A program made the position numbers and the translations under genes. A stretch of DNA of 64,000 nucleotides. Source: an uncultured Collinsella sp. GTDB lineage: Bacteria; Actinomycetota; Coriobacteriia; Coriobacteriales; Coriobacteriaceae. Position 1 is the first letter of the stretch, and every line of letters begins with the position of its first letter. The stretch is from assembly GCA_905209455.1 (NCBI GenBank), contig CAJLTA010000003.1, forward strand, positions 52,262-116,261. The letters are read 5' to 3'. The notes under the pieces are model-generated. The model ran no database searches, had not been told where the DNA came from, and saw only the letters and a list, made by a program, of their open reading frames with translations. Below are positions 9,045 through 18,028 of the stretch, one piece after another.

Positions 9045-9767
9045 TTAATCCTCCTGATAGACGAGCGTGCCGACGGGCTCACCCGAAAGCGCGCGCTTGA
9101 CGGTGTCCTCGCCATCGATGTTGAGGACCAAAATCGGCATACGGTTATCCTGGCACAGTGCCGTAGCCGTGGAATCCATAACCTGCAGGCCACGGACGAG
9201 CACCTCGTGATAGGTAATCTTGTCAAAACGGACGGCATCGGCGCACTTGACGGGATCCTTGTCGTAGATGCCGTCAACCTTGGTGGCTTTAATCAGAATC
9301 TCGGCGCCGATCTCGCACGCACGAAGAGCCGCGGCGGTGTCGGTCGTAAAGTACGGATTGCCCGAACCGGCGGCAAAAATAACGACGTTGCCCTTGGAAA
9401 GGTGGTTGATGGCGCGACGGCGAATATAGGGCTCGCAGATCTCGTTCATCTGGATAGCGCTCATCACGCGGCAGGGAACATCGTTATGCTCGAAGGCATC
9501 CTGCAGGGCGAGCGCGTTCATAACGGTTGCCAGCATGCCCATGTAGTCGGCCTGAGCACGCTCCATGCCACCGGCAGCGCCGGCCATGCCGCGGAAAATA
9601 TTGCCGCCGCCGACAACGACGCCGACCTCATGGCCAACGGCGAGCAGCTCCTTGACCTGCTTGGCAAGATGGTCGGTAACCTTGGGGTCGATGCCATATT
9701 GGCCGTCGCCCATCAGTGCTTCGCCGGAAAGCTTAAGAAGCACGCGTTTATATCGGATGTCGGACAA
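9045..9767 (-). CDS. pyrH: Uridylate kinase
   Basis: Bacterial UMP kinase (240 residues, amino-acid-kinase fold), forming a hexamer that phosphorylates UMP to UDP and is allosterically controlled by GTP and UTP in the family. Motifs seen are VLLKLSGEALMG at the N-terminus, VGGGNIFRG for the phosphate loop, and DNRMPILVLNI near the C-terminus. The start is TTG at 9767, with AAGGAGG six bases upstream. It is separated from tsf by an intrinsic terminator, so pyrH and the genes after it need read-through or a promoter of their own. I could not fix such a promoter with confidence. Confidence 0.97.
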   Translation of the reverse strand: MSDIRYKRVLLKLSGEALMGDGQYGIDPKVTDHLAKQVKELLAVGHEVGVVVGGGNIFRGMAGAAGGMERAQADYMGMLATVMNALALQDAFEHNDVPCRVMSAIQMNEICEPYIRRRAINHLSKGNVVIFAAGSGNPYFTTDTAAALRACEIGAEILIKATKVDGIYDKDPVKCADAVRFDKITYHEVLVRGLQVMDSTATALCQDNRMPILVLNIDGEDTVKRALSGEPVGTLVYQED

Positions 9768-9807
9768 AGCGATCCTCCTTTAATTAGACTCTCAATATGA
9801 TATCAAA

Positions 9808-9823
9808 GGCTCTGATAAGAGCC
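9808..9823. repeat. Short palindrome between tsf and pyrH
   Basis: GGCTCT at 9808-9813 and AGAGCC at 9818-9823 form a perfect 6-bp hairpin or operator-like palindrome 41 bases before the pyrH start, downstream of the tsf terminator. Its role is unknown. Confidence 0.4.
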
Positions 9824-9826
9824 ATG

Positions 9827-9861
9827 AAAAAGCAGGCTGTGAGTAAATCCCACAGCCTGCT
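9827..9861 (-). terminator. Intrinsic terminator after tsf
   Basis: AGCAGGCTGTG and CACAGCCTGCT form a perfect 11-bp stem with a nine-base loop. On the minus strand it is followed by TTTTC. It separates the abundant rpsB-tsf transcript from pyrH and downstream genes. Confidence 0.85.
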
Positions 9862-9884
9862 CATTACCAGCTACAAGAGCTTAT

Positions 9885-10754
9885 TTACTCGCCACGGACC
9901 AGACGGTCAAAGGCAACGACGGTAATGGTGTCGCCGAGCTCCTTGGAGACCTGCTCAGCGTACTTCTTGATGGTGAGGGAGCTGTCCTTGATGAACTCCT
10001 GCTCGGTGAGCACGGACTGCTTGTAGAACTTCTCCAGACGGCCGACAGCCATCTTCTCCTGGATAGCCTCGGGCTTGCCGGACTCGGCAGCCTGCGCCAT
10101 GTAGATCTGCTTCTCGTGCTCGACGGTCTCGGCCGGAACCTGATCGCGGGTAGCGCAGATCGGGGCGACGGCAGCAACCTGAAGGGCAACGTCGTGAGCG
10201 AAGGTCTTGAAGGACTCAGCCTGAGCGGTCTCGGCCTTCTCGAAGGCGAACTCGACGAGGACGCCAATCTTACCACCCATGTGGATGTAAGAAGCGAGCG
10301 CGCCGTTCTCGGCCTTGCGGGCAGCGAAGCGGGAGATCTTCATGTTCTCGCCCATGATGTGAATCATCTCGGTGAGCTCGGAGGAAACGGTCTCCTCGCC
10401 CATCGGCTTCTCGAGCAGAGCGTCGACGTCAGCAGGCTCGGTGGTAGCGACAACCTCAGCGACCTTGGAAGCAAAGCCGGTGAACTTGGCGTTGGAGCCA
10501 ACGAAGTCGGTCTCGCAGGAGAGCTCGAGCAGAGCGCCGGTCTTGCCATCCTCGGAGACGAACGCGGCGACAGCGCCCTCGTTGGTCTCACGGCCAGCCT
10601 TCTTGGCAGCCTTGGCAAGGCCGTTCTTACGCAGAACGTCGACAGCGGCGTCCATGTCGCCGTCAGCCTCGACGAGAGCCTTCTTGCACTCCATCATCGG
10701 GGAGTCGGTCATCTCGCGGAGCTGCTTGACCATAGCGGCGGTAATCTGGGCCAT
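9885..10754 (-). CDS. tsf: Elongation factor Ts
   Basis: Guanine nucleotide exchange factor for EF-Tu (289 residues). The N-terminal helical domain has VKQLREMTDSPMMECKKAL, where the family usually reads LRxxTGAGMMDCKKAL. It is followed by the core with LLELSCETDFV and FKTFAHDVALQVAA. I place the start at ATG 10754 (MAQITAAMV), with AAAGGA six bases upstream. The frame stays open five codons further upstream, but those do not fit the family. It is cotranscribed with rpsB (45-base gap). Confidence 0.97.
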   Translation of the reverse strand: MAQITAAMVKQLREMTDSPMMECKKALVEADGDMDAAVDVLRKNGLAKAAKKAGRETNEGAVAAFVSEDGKTGALLELSCETDFVGSNAKFTGFASKVAEVVATTEPADVDALLEKPMGEETVSSELTEMIHIMGENMKISRFAARKAENGALASYIHMGGKIGVLVEFAFEKAETAQAESFKTFAHDVALQVAAVAPICATRDQVPAETVEHEKQIYMAQAAESGKPEAIQEKMAVGRLEKFYKQSVLTEQEFIKDSSLTIKKYAEQVSKELGDTITVVAFDRLVRGE

Positions 10755-10799
10755 TGTGGTTCCTTTCAAAGAGATGAAAAAGAATTAACTAAGACTGAT

Positions 10800-11528
10800 T
10801 TACTCGGCCTTGGGCTCAGCGGCCATCTCGGCCTCGGAGACCTGCTCCTTGCCGGAGCCAGCGAGGCAGGCGTCAGCCATGAGCTCGCACATAAGGGTGA
10901 CAGCGGAGATAGCGTCATCGTTGCAGGGGATGCCGTACTCGACCTCGTCGGGATCGGAGTTGGTGTCGATCAGGGCGACGACGGGGATGTTCAGGCGCTG
11001 AGCCTCCTTGATGGCGTTCTCCTCGCGCTTGGTGTCGATGACGAAGAGAGCCTGGGGCAGACCCTTCATGTCGCGGGCGCCACCGAGGTTGGTCTGGAGC
11101 TTGGTGAGCTCCTTGCCGAGAACAGCCTGCTCCTTCTTGGGCAGAACAGCCATGCGGCCGTCCTCGACCATGGCCTCGAGCTCCTCCATGCGGTTGATGC
11201 GGGAGCGGATGGTGACGAAGTTGGTCAGCATACCGCCGAGCCAACGCTGGTTGATGTAAGGCATGTTGGCGCGCTCAGCAGCGTTCTTGACGGCCTCCTG
11301 AGCCTGCTTCTTGGTGCCGACGAACAGCACGTTGCCGCCCTTGGCGACGTTCTTGACGAAGGTGTAGGCCTGGTCGGCGTCGAGGATGGTCTGCTTGAGG
11401 TCGAGGATGTAGATGCCGTTGCGCTCACCAAAGATGAACGGCTTCATCTTGGGGTTCCAGCGACGGGTCTGGTGACCGAAGTGGCAGCCGGCCTCGAGCA
11501 GGGTGCGGATATTAATCTTGGTAGCCAT
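10800..11528 (-). CDS. rpsB: 30S ribosomal protein S2
   Basis: A 242-residue small-subunit protein. Signatures include LLEAGCHFGHQTRRWNPKM at the N-terminus, INQRWLGGMLTNF, and LIDTNSDPDEVEYGIPCNDDA. A short Glu/Ala-rich tail follows residue ~225. The ATG at 11528 has an AGGAGG ribosome site. A good promoter lies ~140 bases upstream, leaving a long 5' leader. In many bacteria S2 represses rpsB-tsf through its leader; I see only short imperfect hairpins here and cannot assign that control. Confidence 0.98.
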   Translation of the reverse strand: MATKINIRTLLEAGCHFGHQTRRWNPKMKPFIFGERNGIYILDLKQTILDADQAYTFVKNVAKGGNVLFVGTKKQAQEAVKNAAERANMPYINQRWLGGMLTNFVTIRSRINRMEELEAMVEDGRMAVLPKKEQAVLGKELTKLQTNLGGARDMKGLPQALFVIDTKREENAIKEAQRLNIPVVALIDTNSDPDEVEYGIPCNDDAISAVTLMCELMADACLAGSGKEQVSEAEMAAEPKAE

Positions 11529-11669
11529 GTTAAACCTCCTGTGGTTTGCCTCCGCGCGGGGTCATCCTCCAAAACCAACCCGGACATGTGCTACCAAAGC
11601 CCGGGCACCACGGTATGAAGTAGCCGCGCGTGCGTGATAAAAACATGTTGCCGTGAAGCAACCCGATGA

Positions 11670-11698
11670 ATGATAGCAGGAATGCTTCTTCCTGCCAA
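11670..11698 (-). promoter_or_regulatory. Sigma-A-type promoter for rpsB-tsf
   Basis: On the minus strand TTGGCA (11693-11698) is 17 bases from TATCAT (11670-11675); each hexamer differs from the consensus by one base. The predicted start leaves a ~135-base leader before rpsB. Confidence 0.75.
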
Positions 11699-11747
11699 CC
11701 CGCAATCAAAACCACACACCTGAGTGCGGCGCGGGACGTCCCAGCCA

Positions 11748-12590
11748 CTATTCGCCGCGGGGATGGGCTTGAGCCACGGCACGTTTGAGCCGATCGGGCG
11801 TGAGATGCGTGTAGATTTGCGTCGTGGACAGGCTCGCATGACCTAGCAGCTCTTGAACCGAGCGCAGGTCCGCACCGCCCTCGAGCAAGTCGGTCGCAAA
11901 GGTATGGCGCATCGCATGCGGGGCGATGTCGGCCGGAATGCCGGCGAGCGTCGCCAGCGTATGGAACCGCCGCCGGAGCATGGCGGCGCTCATGCGATTG
12001 CCACGCGCCGATATAAGCAGCGGATGCGGCCCAGTAGCGAGGTCGCGGCGCTTTGCCTGAGCGAGCAACTCCGGCCTCCCCTCCTCAATATAGAGATGCG
12101 TCACCTCGAGCGCACGACGATACAGAGGGACGATACGCTCCTTGCTCCCCTTGCCCCAAAGTCGCAGCGTTCGCTCGGACCAACCAATAGACTCCACGTT
12201 GAGCGCCGCGAGCTCCGAGATTCGCGCGCCAGAGGCATAGAGCAACTCAAGCATCGCCGCATCGCGCAGTCCCGCAGGCGTCGATGTATCAGGCGTCTTG
12301 AGCAGCGCCTCGATCTGCAGGGTCGTAAGGACGCCCGGCAGGTCACGCGGCAGCTTGGGCGATGCGATCGCCGAGACCGCATCGCCCTCGACAATCCCCT
12401 CGGCAGCCATCCACCGATAGAGCGAGCGAATGGCAGACAGATGCGCCGCGAGGGTCCGAGCCGACACCTGGTCACGCGACAACTCGGCCAAATAGGAGCG
12501 AACGGTCCGCACGTCGGCAGCGAAAGCATCGATATCCTCGCGCTCGCACCAGGCAGCGAAGCGCTCCAGCCTCGAGCCATAGGCCGTCAC
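11748..12590 (-). CDS. xerC: Tyrosine recombinase XerC
   Basis: Site-specific recombinase that resolves chromosome dimers. The catalytic residues are visible: SGARISELAAL (Arg I), the KGSKER lysine, HAMRHTFATDLL (His/Arg II), LGHASLSTTQIYTHL (His and the Tyr nucleophile). The nearest standard start is GTG at 12590, but the frame stays open upstream and encodes a typical XerC N-terminus (DLYDTVDSFIAYIARVEG, then LSPNT) up to the trmFO stop. There is no ATG, GTG or TTG in that part. An ATA at 12668, overlapping the trmFO stop, has GGAGG nine bases before it and may be the real start. Confidence 0.93.
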   Translation of the reverse strand: MTAYGSRLERFAAWCEREDIDAFAADVRTVRSYLAELSRDQVSARTLAAHLSAIRSLYRWMAAEGIVEGDAVSAIASPKLPRDLPGVLTTLQIEALLKTPDTSTPAGLRDAAMLELLYASGARISELAALNVESIGWSERTLRLWGKGSKERIVPLYRRALEVTHLYIEEGRPELLAQAKRRDLATGPHPLLISARGNRMSAAMLRRRFHTLATLAGIPADIAPHAMRHTFATDLLEGGADLRSVQELLGHASLSTTQIYTHLTPDRLKRAVAQAHPRGE

Positions 12591-12664
12591 CGTGTTGGGA
12601 GAAAGTCCCTCGACGCGTGCGATATAGGCGATAAACGAGTCGACGGTGTCGTACAGGTCAAAGG

Positions 12665-14002
12665 CTATGACCGGTCGCCTCCAAACAAGTCGGAACGCGT
12701 GGCCAAGTAGGCATCGAGGGCCTCGAGCGCACGGTCCGCATAGGCCTGGTAGCGGTCGCGCTTGCTGCGGCGCTTACCATCCTCGAGTGGCGGCACCAGG
12801 CCAAAGTTGGCATGCATGGGCTGATAGCCCACGGTGGCAGGATCGGTCGCATAGCCCACGAGCGCACCCAGGGCGCCCACACGCGGCAACTCGACGCCCG
12901 CGGCACCGATAGCCTCGGCATAAGTGTTAAGCGCCGCGAGCAGACCTGTCGCCACGGCTTCCATGTACCCCTCGGTGCCGGTGATCTGACCGGCCAGGCG
13001 CACACCGGTACCGGGCACGGCAAAGGTGCCATCGAGCACATGCGGGGCGTCGACAAAGGTATTGCGGTGCATGACACCGTAGCGGAAGAACTCAGCGTTC
13101 TCCAGGCCCGGCACCATATGGAAGACGCGCTTCTGCTCGCCAAAGGTCAAGTTGGTCTGGAAGCCCACCAGGTTATAGGCGGTCTTCTCCTTGTTCTCGG
13201 CACGCAGCTGAATCGCCGCCCAGGGGCGACGTCCGGTACGCGGGTCGGTAAGGCCGACGGGCTTCATGGCGCCAAAGCGAATGGCGTCCTTGCCGGTGCG
13301 CGCAACTTCCTCGGCAGGCTGGCAGGCCTGGAACAGATCGCCGCCCTCAAAGTCTTTGAGCACCACGCGGTCGGCCGTGGTAAGCGCCTCGATAAAGGCC
13401 TCGTACTCCTCCTTATTGAGCGGAGCGTTGAGATAGTCGCCGCTCCCCTGCTCCTCGTAGCGCGACTGCGAGAACAGCACGTCCATATCGAGCGTGGAGG
13501 CATCGACGATCGGCGCCGCCGCATCAAAGAATGCCAGGGCATCGCCACCGACGAGCTTCATGACCTCTTCGCTCAGCGCCGGTGAACACAGCGGGCCCGC
13601 GGCAATGACCACGTGACCCTCGGGAATCTGCGTGACCTCGCCGTGCACGACCTCGATATTGGGACGAGCGGCAACCTCGGCCTCGACAAGCTCGGAAAAC
13701 TTGACGCGGTCGACCGCCAGGGCACCGCCGGCGGGAACAGCCGCGCGATGGGCGCAATCGAGCAGGACTGAACCCATGCGCTCAAGCTCGGCCTTCAGCA
13801 AACCAGCCGCGGAATCCGGACGGGTCGACTTAAACGAATTGGAGCAAACGAGCTCTGCCAGATGATCGGTATGGTGAGCCGGGGAGCTCACCTGGGGGCG
13901 CATCTCGCACAGCTTTACGGCAAACCCGCGGTCTGCCAGCTGGATCGCGCACTCCGAACCCGCCAGACCGCCACCGATAACCGTCACCTGATCGAACTGC
14001 AT
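12665..14002 (-). CDS. trmFO: Folate-dependent tRNA (uracil-5-)-methyltransferase TrmFO
   Basis: FAD protein that makes m5U54 in the T-loop of tRNA using methylene-tetrahydrofolate. The N-terminal dinucleotide motif VTVIGGGLAGSECAIQLA and LCEMRP are characteristic. ELVCSNSFKS and the C-terminal GALVGYATDPATVGYQPMHA-like region (PMHANFGLVPPL) are also family blocks. Start ATG 14002 has AAAGG nine bases upstream; an in-frame TTG at 14008 is too close to it. The usual trmFO-xerC neighbourhood is conserved and the two genes abut. Confidence 0.96.
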   Translation of the reverse strand: MQFDQVTVIGGGLAGSECAIQLADRGFAVKLCEMRPQVSSPAHHTDHLAELVCSNSFKSTRPDSAAGLLKAELERMGSVLLDCAHRAAVPAGGALAVDRVKFSELVEAEVAARPNIEVVHGEVTQIPEGHVVIAAGPLCSPALSEEVMKLVGGDALAFFDAAAPIVDASTLDMDVLFSQSRYEEQGSGDYLNAPLNKEEYEAFIEALTTADRVVLKDFEGGDLFQACQPAEEVARTGKDAIRFGAMKPVGLTDPRTGRRPWAAIQLRAENKEKTAYNLVGFQTNLTFGEQKRVFHMVPGLENAEFFRYGVMHRNTFVDAPHVLDGTFAVPGTGVRLAGQITGTEGYMEAVATGLLAALNTYAEAIGAAGVELPRVGALGALVGYATDPATVGYQPMHANFGLVPPLEDGKRRSKRDRYQAYADRALEALDAYLATRSDLFGGDRS

Positions 14003-14016
14003 CTGCAAACACCTTT

Positions 14017-14952
14017 CTAATTGACACGTTTTCCATTGTGACCGAAGGGTGTCTGGGCGTGAAGGGCAAACTTGGAGGGCGCATACCTTCCATCCATCAT
14101 GCGCTCGATAAGGCCCTCGAGTTCAAGCGAACCCAAGAGTTTGAGTACGCCGACAGCATCGAGCGAGACGAGCGCCGCGATGTCGTCGACCTTGAGCGGA
14201 GAGGCGATGAGCGCATGCATCACGGTCTGCTGCGTTGGATCCAGGTCGGCAATGCCGGGAGCATCGGGGCGCGAGTAGCGCAGGGTGCCGTAGATGCGTG
14301 AGATAGCCATCTCGATAGATTCCTCGTCGACGATGCAGCAGGCACCGTTCGCAATGAGGTAATTCGTGCCACGCGACTCGGGCGATAGGATCGACCCCGG
14401 CACGGCAAGAAGTTCGCGCCCCAAATCCATGGCAGCCTCGGCTGTAGAAAACGTCCCGGAAGGCATACCCGCCTCGGATACAAAGAGGGCTTGCGACAGG
14501 GCCGCGATCACGCGATTGCGGCGCGGAAAGGCGAACTTGCGCGGACCCATGCCCCACGGAGAGATCGACACGACTGCGCCACCTGTATCGAGCGTGCGAG
14601 TAATAAGCCCCGCGCTCGAACGCGGGTAGACCACGTCGGCGCCCGTCCCCAGCACCACGACGTGTTTGCCGCCGGCGTTGACCGCAGCCCAACCCGAGGC
14701 CTGGTCACAACCGACCGCGCCTCCCGAAACTACCGTCACGCCCGCATCAACCGCCACCTTTGCCGCAAGCTCTGCCACGGCAAGACCATACGGCGAGGCC
14801 TTGCGCGCGCCAATGATGGAGAGCGCGGGCGTCGAAAGCACCTCGGGGTTGCCGCGCACATAAAGCGTCTGGGGTATATCAGAAAGCTCCAAAACGGTCT
14901 CGGGATACAACGCGTCACCTGGATGCAGCTCGAAGGTCCCCTCAGCCATCAT
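14017..14952 (-). CDS. dprA: DNA-processing protein DprA
   Basis: DprA (Smf) loads RecA on incoming single-stranded DNA in natural transformation. The Rossmann-like core is clear: LSIIGARKASPYG, VVSGGAVGCDQASGWAA, GTGADVVYPRSSAGL, FAFPRRNRVIAALSQAL. A winged-helix-like C-terminal domain follows (DPTQQTVMHALIASPLKVDD). The N-terminal SAM-like domain of longer family members is missing. ATG 14952 overlaps the comM stop as ATGA with GGAGG five bases before it; a second ATG follows at once. Together with comM and yraN it forms a small DNA-uptake-related group, although no uptake machinery is seen in this window. Confidence 0.95.
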   Translation of the reverse strand: MMAEGTFELHPGDALYPETVLELSDIPQTLYVRGNPEVLSTPALSIIGARKASPYGLAVAELAAKVAVDAGVTVVSGGAVGCDQASGWAAVNAGGKHVVVLGTGADVVYPRSSAGLITRTLDTGGAVVSISPWGMGPRKFAFPRRNRVIAALSQALFVSEAGMPSGTFSTAEAAMDLGRELLAVPGSILSPESRGTNYLIANGACCIVDEESIEMAISRIYGTLRYSRPDAPGIADLDPTQQTVMHALIASPLKVDDIAALVSLDAVGVLKLLGSLELEGLIERMMDGRYAPSKFALHAQTPFGHNGKRVN

Positions 14953-16472
14953 TGGTCCCTCCTTCCCTGGTACATCGCCGCCTCGAGCACGTGGTCCTGC
15001 GTCACCTGCTCGCTCTCGGCGACATCTGCGATCGTGCGCGCAATGCGAACAAGGCGCACGATGCCACGCCCTGTGAGATACGTGCGCTTCGACAGGCCGA
15101 GCACACACTTCTCCGCCGCATCATCGAGCTCAAAGGTCGAAACGACGCCGTCAATGGACCGTGTCTCGTCATCCTCGGCCTCGGCATCCGCATCGTCCAT
15201 GCGGGATTCGCGCCAAGCGCGAAAGGCGCGACCGCGCACAACGTAGTCACGTAACTCGGCCGACGACATGCCCTCCGCACCCTCGATAATCACTTGAGGG
15301 TCGGGACGGGTCACATCGATCATCATGTCGATACGGTCGGCCAAAGGACCGCGCAGTTTAGACCGATAGCGCTCGACCATCGCCGCCGAGCAGCGACACG
15401 GCACCTCGCGATCGCCCAAAAAGCCGCAGGGGCAGGGATTGCTCGCAGCCAGCAGCTGAAAGCGCGACGGGAAGGTAAAAGCCCCGTCGACGCGTACGAT
15501 CCTCACGTAGCCGCGCTCGATGGGCTGACGCAGCGTCTGCAGCACGCCCGTGGGAAACTCGGCAAGCTCGTCCAAAAAGAGCACGCCGCCATGAGCAAGG
15601 CTGATCTCACCCGGGTGCACCGGGCGCCCGCCGCCGATAAGGCCTGCGGTCGAAATACTGTGGTGGGGACTGCGGAAGGGGCGGTGCCCCGCCAACAAGC
15701 CATCAATGTTCTCACCCAAAACCGAATGGATGCACAGTGCCTCCTGCTGATCCTCAACGGAAAGCTCGGGCAGGATGCCGGTCATACGGCGTGCGAGCAT
15801 CGTCTTGCCCGATCCCGGAGACCCGATCATGAGCAAGCCGAGTTCTCCTGCCGCCGCAAGCGCCATGCCGCGTTTAGCGACTTCCTGCCCCAGCACGTCT
15901 GCATAGTCGAGCTCGGGCTCAAAGGTCGCCTCGACACCCTCGGAATCCAAGTAGTGCCGTGCGGCATCGCCCATGCCGTGAGCAAGCTGAGACAGATGGT
16001 CGATAAAGCCGCAATCCACGCCCGCGAGTGGCACATGCTGGTCGGACCTGCCGGCGATAAAAGACAGCCCCATGTCGCGAGCCAATAGCTGAAACGCCAC
16101 CTCGCCTTTGACAGGAAGCACCGTGCCGTCCAAGCCGAGCTCGCCGGCGATAAGACAACGATCGAGGTTGTCGCGGGGAATCTGACCATCGGCCGCTAGA
16201 ACCGCGATGGCGATGGGCAGATCAAAGCCGCTACCGGTCTTGCGAATATCGCCGGGCGCCAGATTGACCGTAATGCCCGAGCGCGGGATCTCAAAGCCGG
16301 CCGAGCGCATCGCACAGCGAATACGACCACGTGACTCCATCACCTCCATACTCGGGATGCCGAGCATCTGAATGCCCGGAACGCCGCCGGCAAGCGAGAC
16401 CTCGACCGTGACGTGAATCGCCTCGACGCCGCGGATGCAGGCCGCGTGAACGGCAAACGTCTCGAACGCCAT
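14949..16472 (-). CDS. comM: YifB/ComM-family Mg-chelatase-like AAA+ ATPase
   Basis: A 507-residue AAA+ helicase of the ComM family, which helps branch migration during integration of transforming DNA. The N-terminal Lon-protease-like fold (VEVSLAGGVPGIQMLGIP) is followed by Walker A GSPGSGKTMLARR, Walker B GGVLFLDELAEF, and the zinc-like CPCGFLGDREVPCRCS. A C-terminal chelatase domain follows. The ATG at 16472 overlaps the yraN stop as ATGA; sequence upstream of it is the yraN gene in another frame. It also overlaps dprA, so yraN-comM-dprA is one tightly coupled unit. Confidence 0.95.
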   Translation of the reverse strand: MAFETFAVHAACIRGVEAIHVTVEVSLAGGVPGIQMLGIPSMEVMESRGRIRCAMRSAGFEIPRSGITVNLAPGDIRKTGSGFDLPIAIAVLAADGQIPRDNLDRCLIAGELGLDGTVLPVKGEVAFQLLARDMGLSFIAGRSDQHVPLAGVDCGFIDHLSQLAHGMGDAARHYLDSEGVEATFEPELDYADVLGQEVAKRGMALAAAGELGLLMIGSPGSGKTMLARRMTGILPELSVEDQQEALCIHSVLGENIDGLLAGHRPFRSPHHSISTAGLIGGGRPVHPGEISLAHGGVLFLDELAEFPTGVLQTLRQPIERGYVRIVRVDGAFTFPSRFQLLAASNPCPCGFLGDREVPCRCSAAMVERYRSKLRGPLADRIDMMIDVTRPDPQVIIEGAEGMSSAELRDYVVRGRAFRAWRESRMDDADAEAEDDETRSIDGVVSTFELDDAAEKCVLGLSKRTYLTGRGIVRLVRIARTIADVAESEQVTQDHVLEAAMYQGRRDQ

Positions 16473-16957
16473 CACGACACCTGCCAATCGAACGCGTTGT
16501 ACTGGTGCTCGATCTCGGCGATATGCCCGTCGCGGATGGTGACGCCCACGGCATCGAAGCGAATCGCCTTGAGCGGATAATGCTCCATGAGATAGCAACT
16601 TGCGATGCGGCGGTAGCGGCGTTGCTTTTGGGCGTCCACGGCCTCCTCGGGAAAGACCCGCGTGTTGCAATCCAGCGCAACGCGTCTGGTCTTGACCTCG
16701 GCCATCACCACGACATCGTCGAGCTCATCGAGCAGCACCAGATCGGCCTCGCCCTCGGTGCAACGATAACCCTGCTCCAGCAAGGTGTAGCCGCGCTCGT
16801 TAAAGTAGTCGATGGTGATCAGCTCGCCTAGCATGCCCAGCTCGCGGGGACTGAGTCCCTTGATAAACTCGGGCGTCATCGCCCCACAGTCGAGCTCGCC
16901 GTTTTCCCAACGCTCCTTGAGCTGCTGCGTCTTGCTCTTTTTGCTTGCGGCACTCAT
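16472..16957 (-). CDS. yraN: YraN/UPF0102-family endonuclease-like protein
   Basis: A 161-residue protein with the Holliday-junction-resolvase-like nuclease fold of UPF0102. The conserved parts are GELITIDYFNERGYTLLEQ, the acidic EGEADLVLLDELD, VVMAEVKTRR, and DAQKQRRYRRIA. The first ~40 residues (SAASKKSKTQQLKERWENG) are a charged extension not seen in the shortest members. Start ATG 16957 has AAAGGAGA four bases upstream; the longer open frame has an unlikely N-terminus. It is the first gene of the yraN-comM-dprA-trmFO-xerC string. Confidence 0.9.
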   Translation of the reverse strand: MSAASKKSKTQQLKERWENGELDCGAMTPEFIKGLSPRELGMLGELITIDYFNERGYTLLEQGYRCTEGEADLVLLDELDDVVVMAEVKTRRVALDCNTRVFPEEAVDAQKQRRYRRIASCYLMEHYPLKAIRFDAVGVTIRDGHIAEIEHQYNAFDWQVS

Positions 16958-17054
16958 GGGGTCTCCTTTCCCGCACACTGCATTGCCCCGATGATGAGGG
17001 CACCTTTCATGCGGGTAAGTACCGGAAGCAAACCAAAAGCTGACCAAATGCCGA

Positions 17055-17097
17055 CAAAAAACGGGCCGTACGCAGCAATGCTGCTGCATACGGCCCG
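17055..17097 (-). terminator. Intrinsic terminator after rnhB
   Basis: A ~15-bp stem, CGGGCCGTATGCAGC with GCTGCGTACGGCCCG on the minus strand, is followed by TTTTTTG. It lies ~50 bases after the rnhB stop and separates rnhB from yraN. Confidence 0.9.
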
Positions 17098-17146
17098 CTA
17101 CCAGCAGGTTTATAAAACCACAGAGGTCCCTGTCTCCACAATTGGC

Positions 17147-17935
17147 CTAGAAAAGGCGCTCAGTCTGCAGAAAGTTTCCGCAAAAGCTCACGCGGTGCAG
17201 CGGACAAAGTCCATGTTTGCGAATGGCCTCGATGTGCTCGGGGCTCGCATAGCCCTTCGACTCGGCCAGATGGTACTCGGGGTACTCGGCGTCGTACTCG
17301 ACCATCATCTCGTCACGCGTGACCTTGGCCATGATGGACGCTGCGGCGATGCAGGCGATCTTGGCATCGCCTTTCACCACATCGCGCTCGTTAGGAACAG
17401 CGCCCAAGGGGTTGCCATCCATGAGGACGCAGTCGGGTTCAAGTCCCGTATCGGCCACGGCGCCCGCGACGGCAGCGCGGATGGCCCGGGCCATGCCCAT
17501 CTCATCGATATCCTTAGGCGCGATATGGCAAAAACCGATCGCCGTCGCCACCTCGGCAATCTTCACTGAGAGCAACTCGCGGCGCGCCGGCGTGAGCTTT
17601 TTGGAATCGTTGATGCCCCAGACGCGCGGCTCCATGGGAAGGCACACGGCACACACGGTTAAGGGACCCGCTACCGAGCCGCGGCCCACCTCGTCGACAC
17701 CAACGACCACCCCATCGCCGCCAAGCTCATGCATAAGCTCGTACATGTCATTGACGCGCTCGCGCTCGGCAAGTTCCTTAGCATGGCGTTTGAGGGCGCG
17801 TTCACAAGCCTTGATCACCTGCTGGCGCGGGTCCTCGCGATAATGCTCCACGAGGGCGGGGATCTCCTCAAACGTTGCGCTCGCTAGCTCTCCGGCAACC
17901 TGCGATGCCGAAACCGAGCTCGTCATATTGGCCAT
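17147..17935 (-). CDS. rnhB: Ribonuclease HII
   Basis: Endonuclease that nicks RNA in RNA-DNA hybrids and removes misincorporated ribonucleotides. The catalytic Asp-Glu pair is in GVDEVGRGSVAGPL. The other acidic residues are in CVLMDGNP and after SIMAKVTRD. About 80 residues precede the catalytic core, an extension also found in Gram-positive RNase HII. Start ATG 17935 has AAGGAGG seven bases before it; the earlier in-frame ATG at 17953 overlaps that ribosome site. It follows rplS, as in many bacteria, but a terminator lies between them. Confidence 0.96.
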   Translation of the reverse strand: MANMTSSVSASQVAGELASATFEEIPALVEHYREDPRQQVIKACERALKRHAKELAERERVNDMYELMHELGGDGVVVGVDEVGRGSVAGPLTVCAVCLPMEPRVWGINDSKKLTPARRELLSVKIAEVATAIGFCHIAPKDIDEMGMARAIRAAVAGAVADTGLEPDCVLMDGNPLGAVPNERDVVKGDAKIACIAAASIMAKVTRDEMMVEYDAEYPEYHLAESKGYASPEHIEAIRKHGLCPLHRVSFCGNFLQTERLF

Positions 17936-17964
17936 ACCAGGCCCTCCTTGCATGCAAATCAGAT

Positions 17965-17994
17965 AAAAAGAAGGGCCACCCGAAGGTGACCCTT
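17965..17994 (-). terminator. Intrinsic terminator after rplS
   Basis: AAGGGTCACC and GGTGGCCCTT pair around a TTCG tetraloop and are followed by CTTTTTATC on the minus strand. Confidence 0.9.
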
Positions 17995-18028
17995 GTGTCC
18001 AAACGAGTGGACAGACGCTGCGATCTTC

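Noticed and set aside
11733..11742. Palindrome GGGACGTCCC between xerC and the rpsB promoter
   Set aside because: Ten-base palindromes arise by chance at this composition; no second copy or T run supports an operator or terminator.
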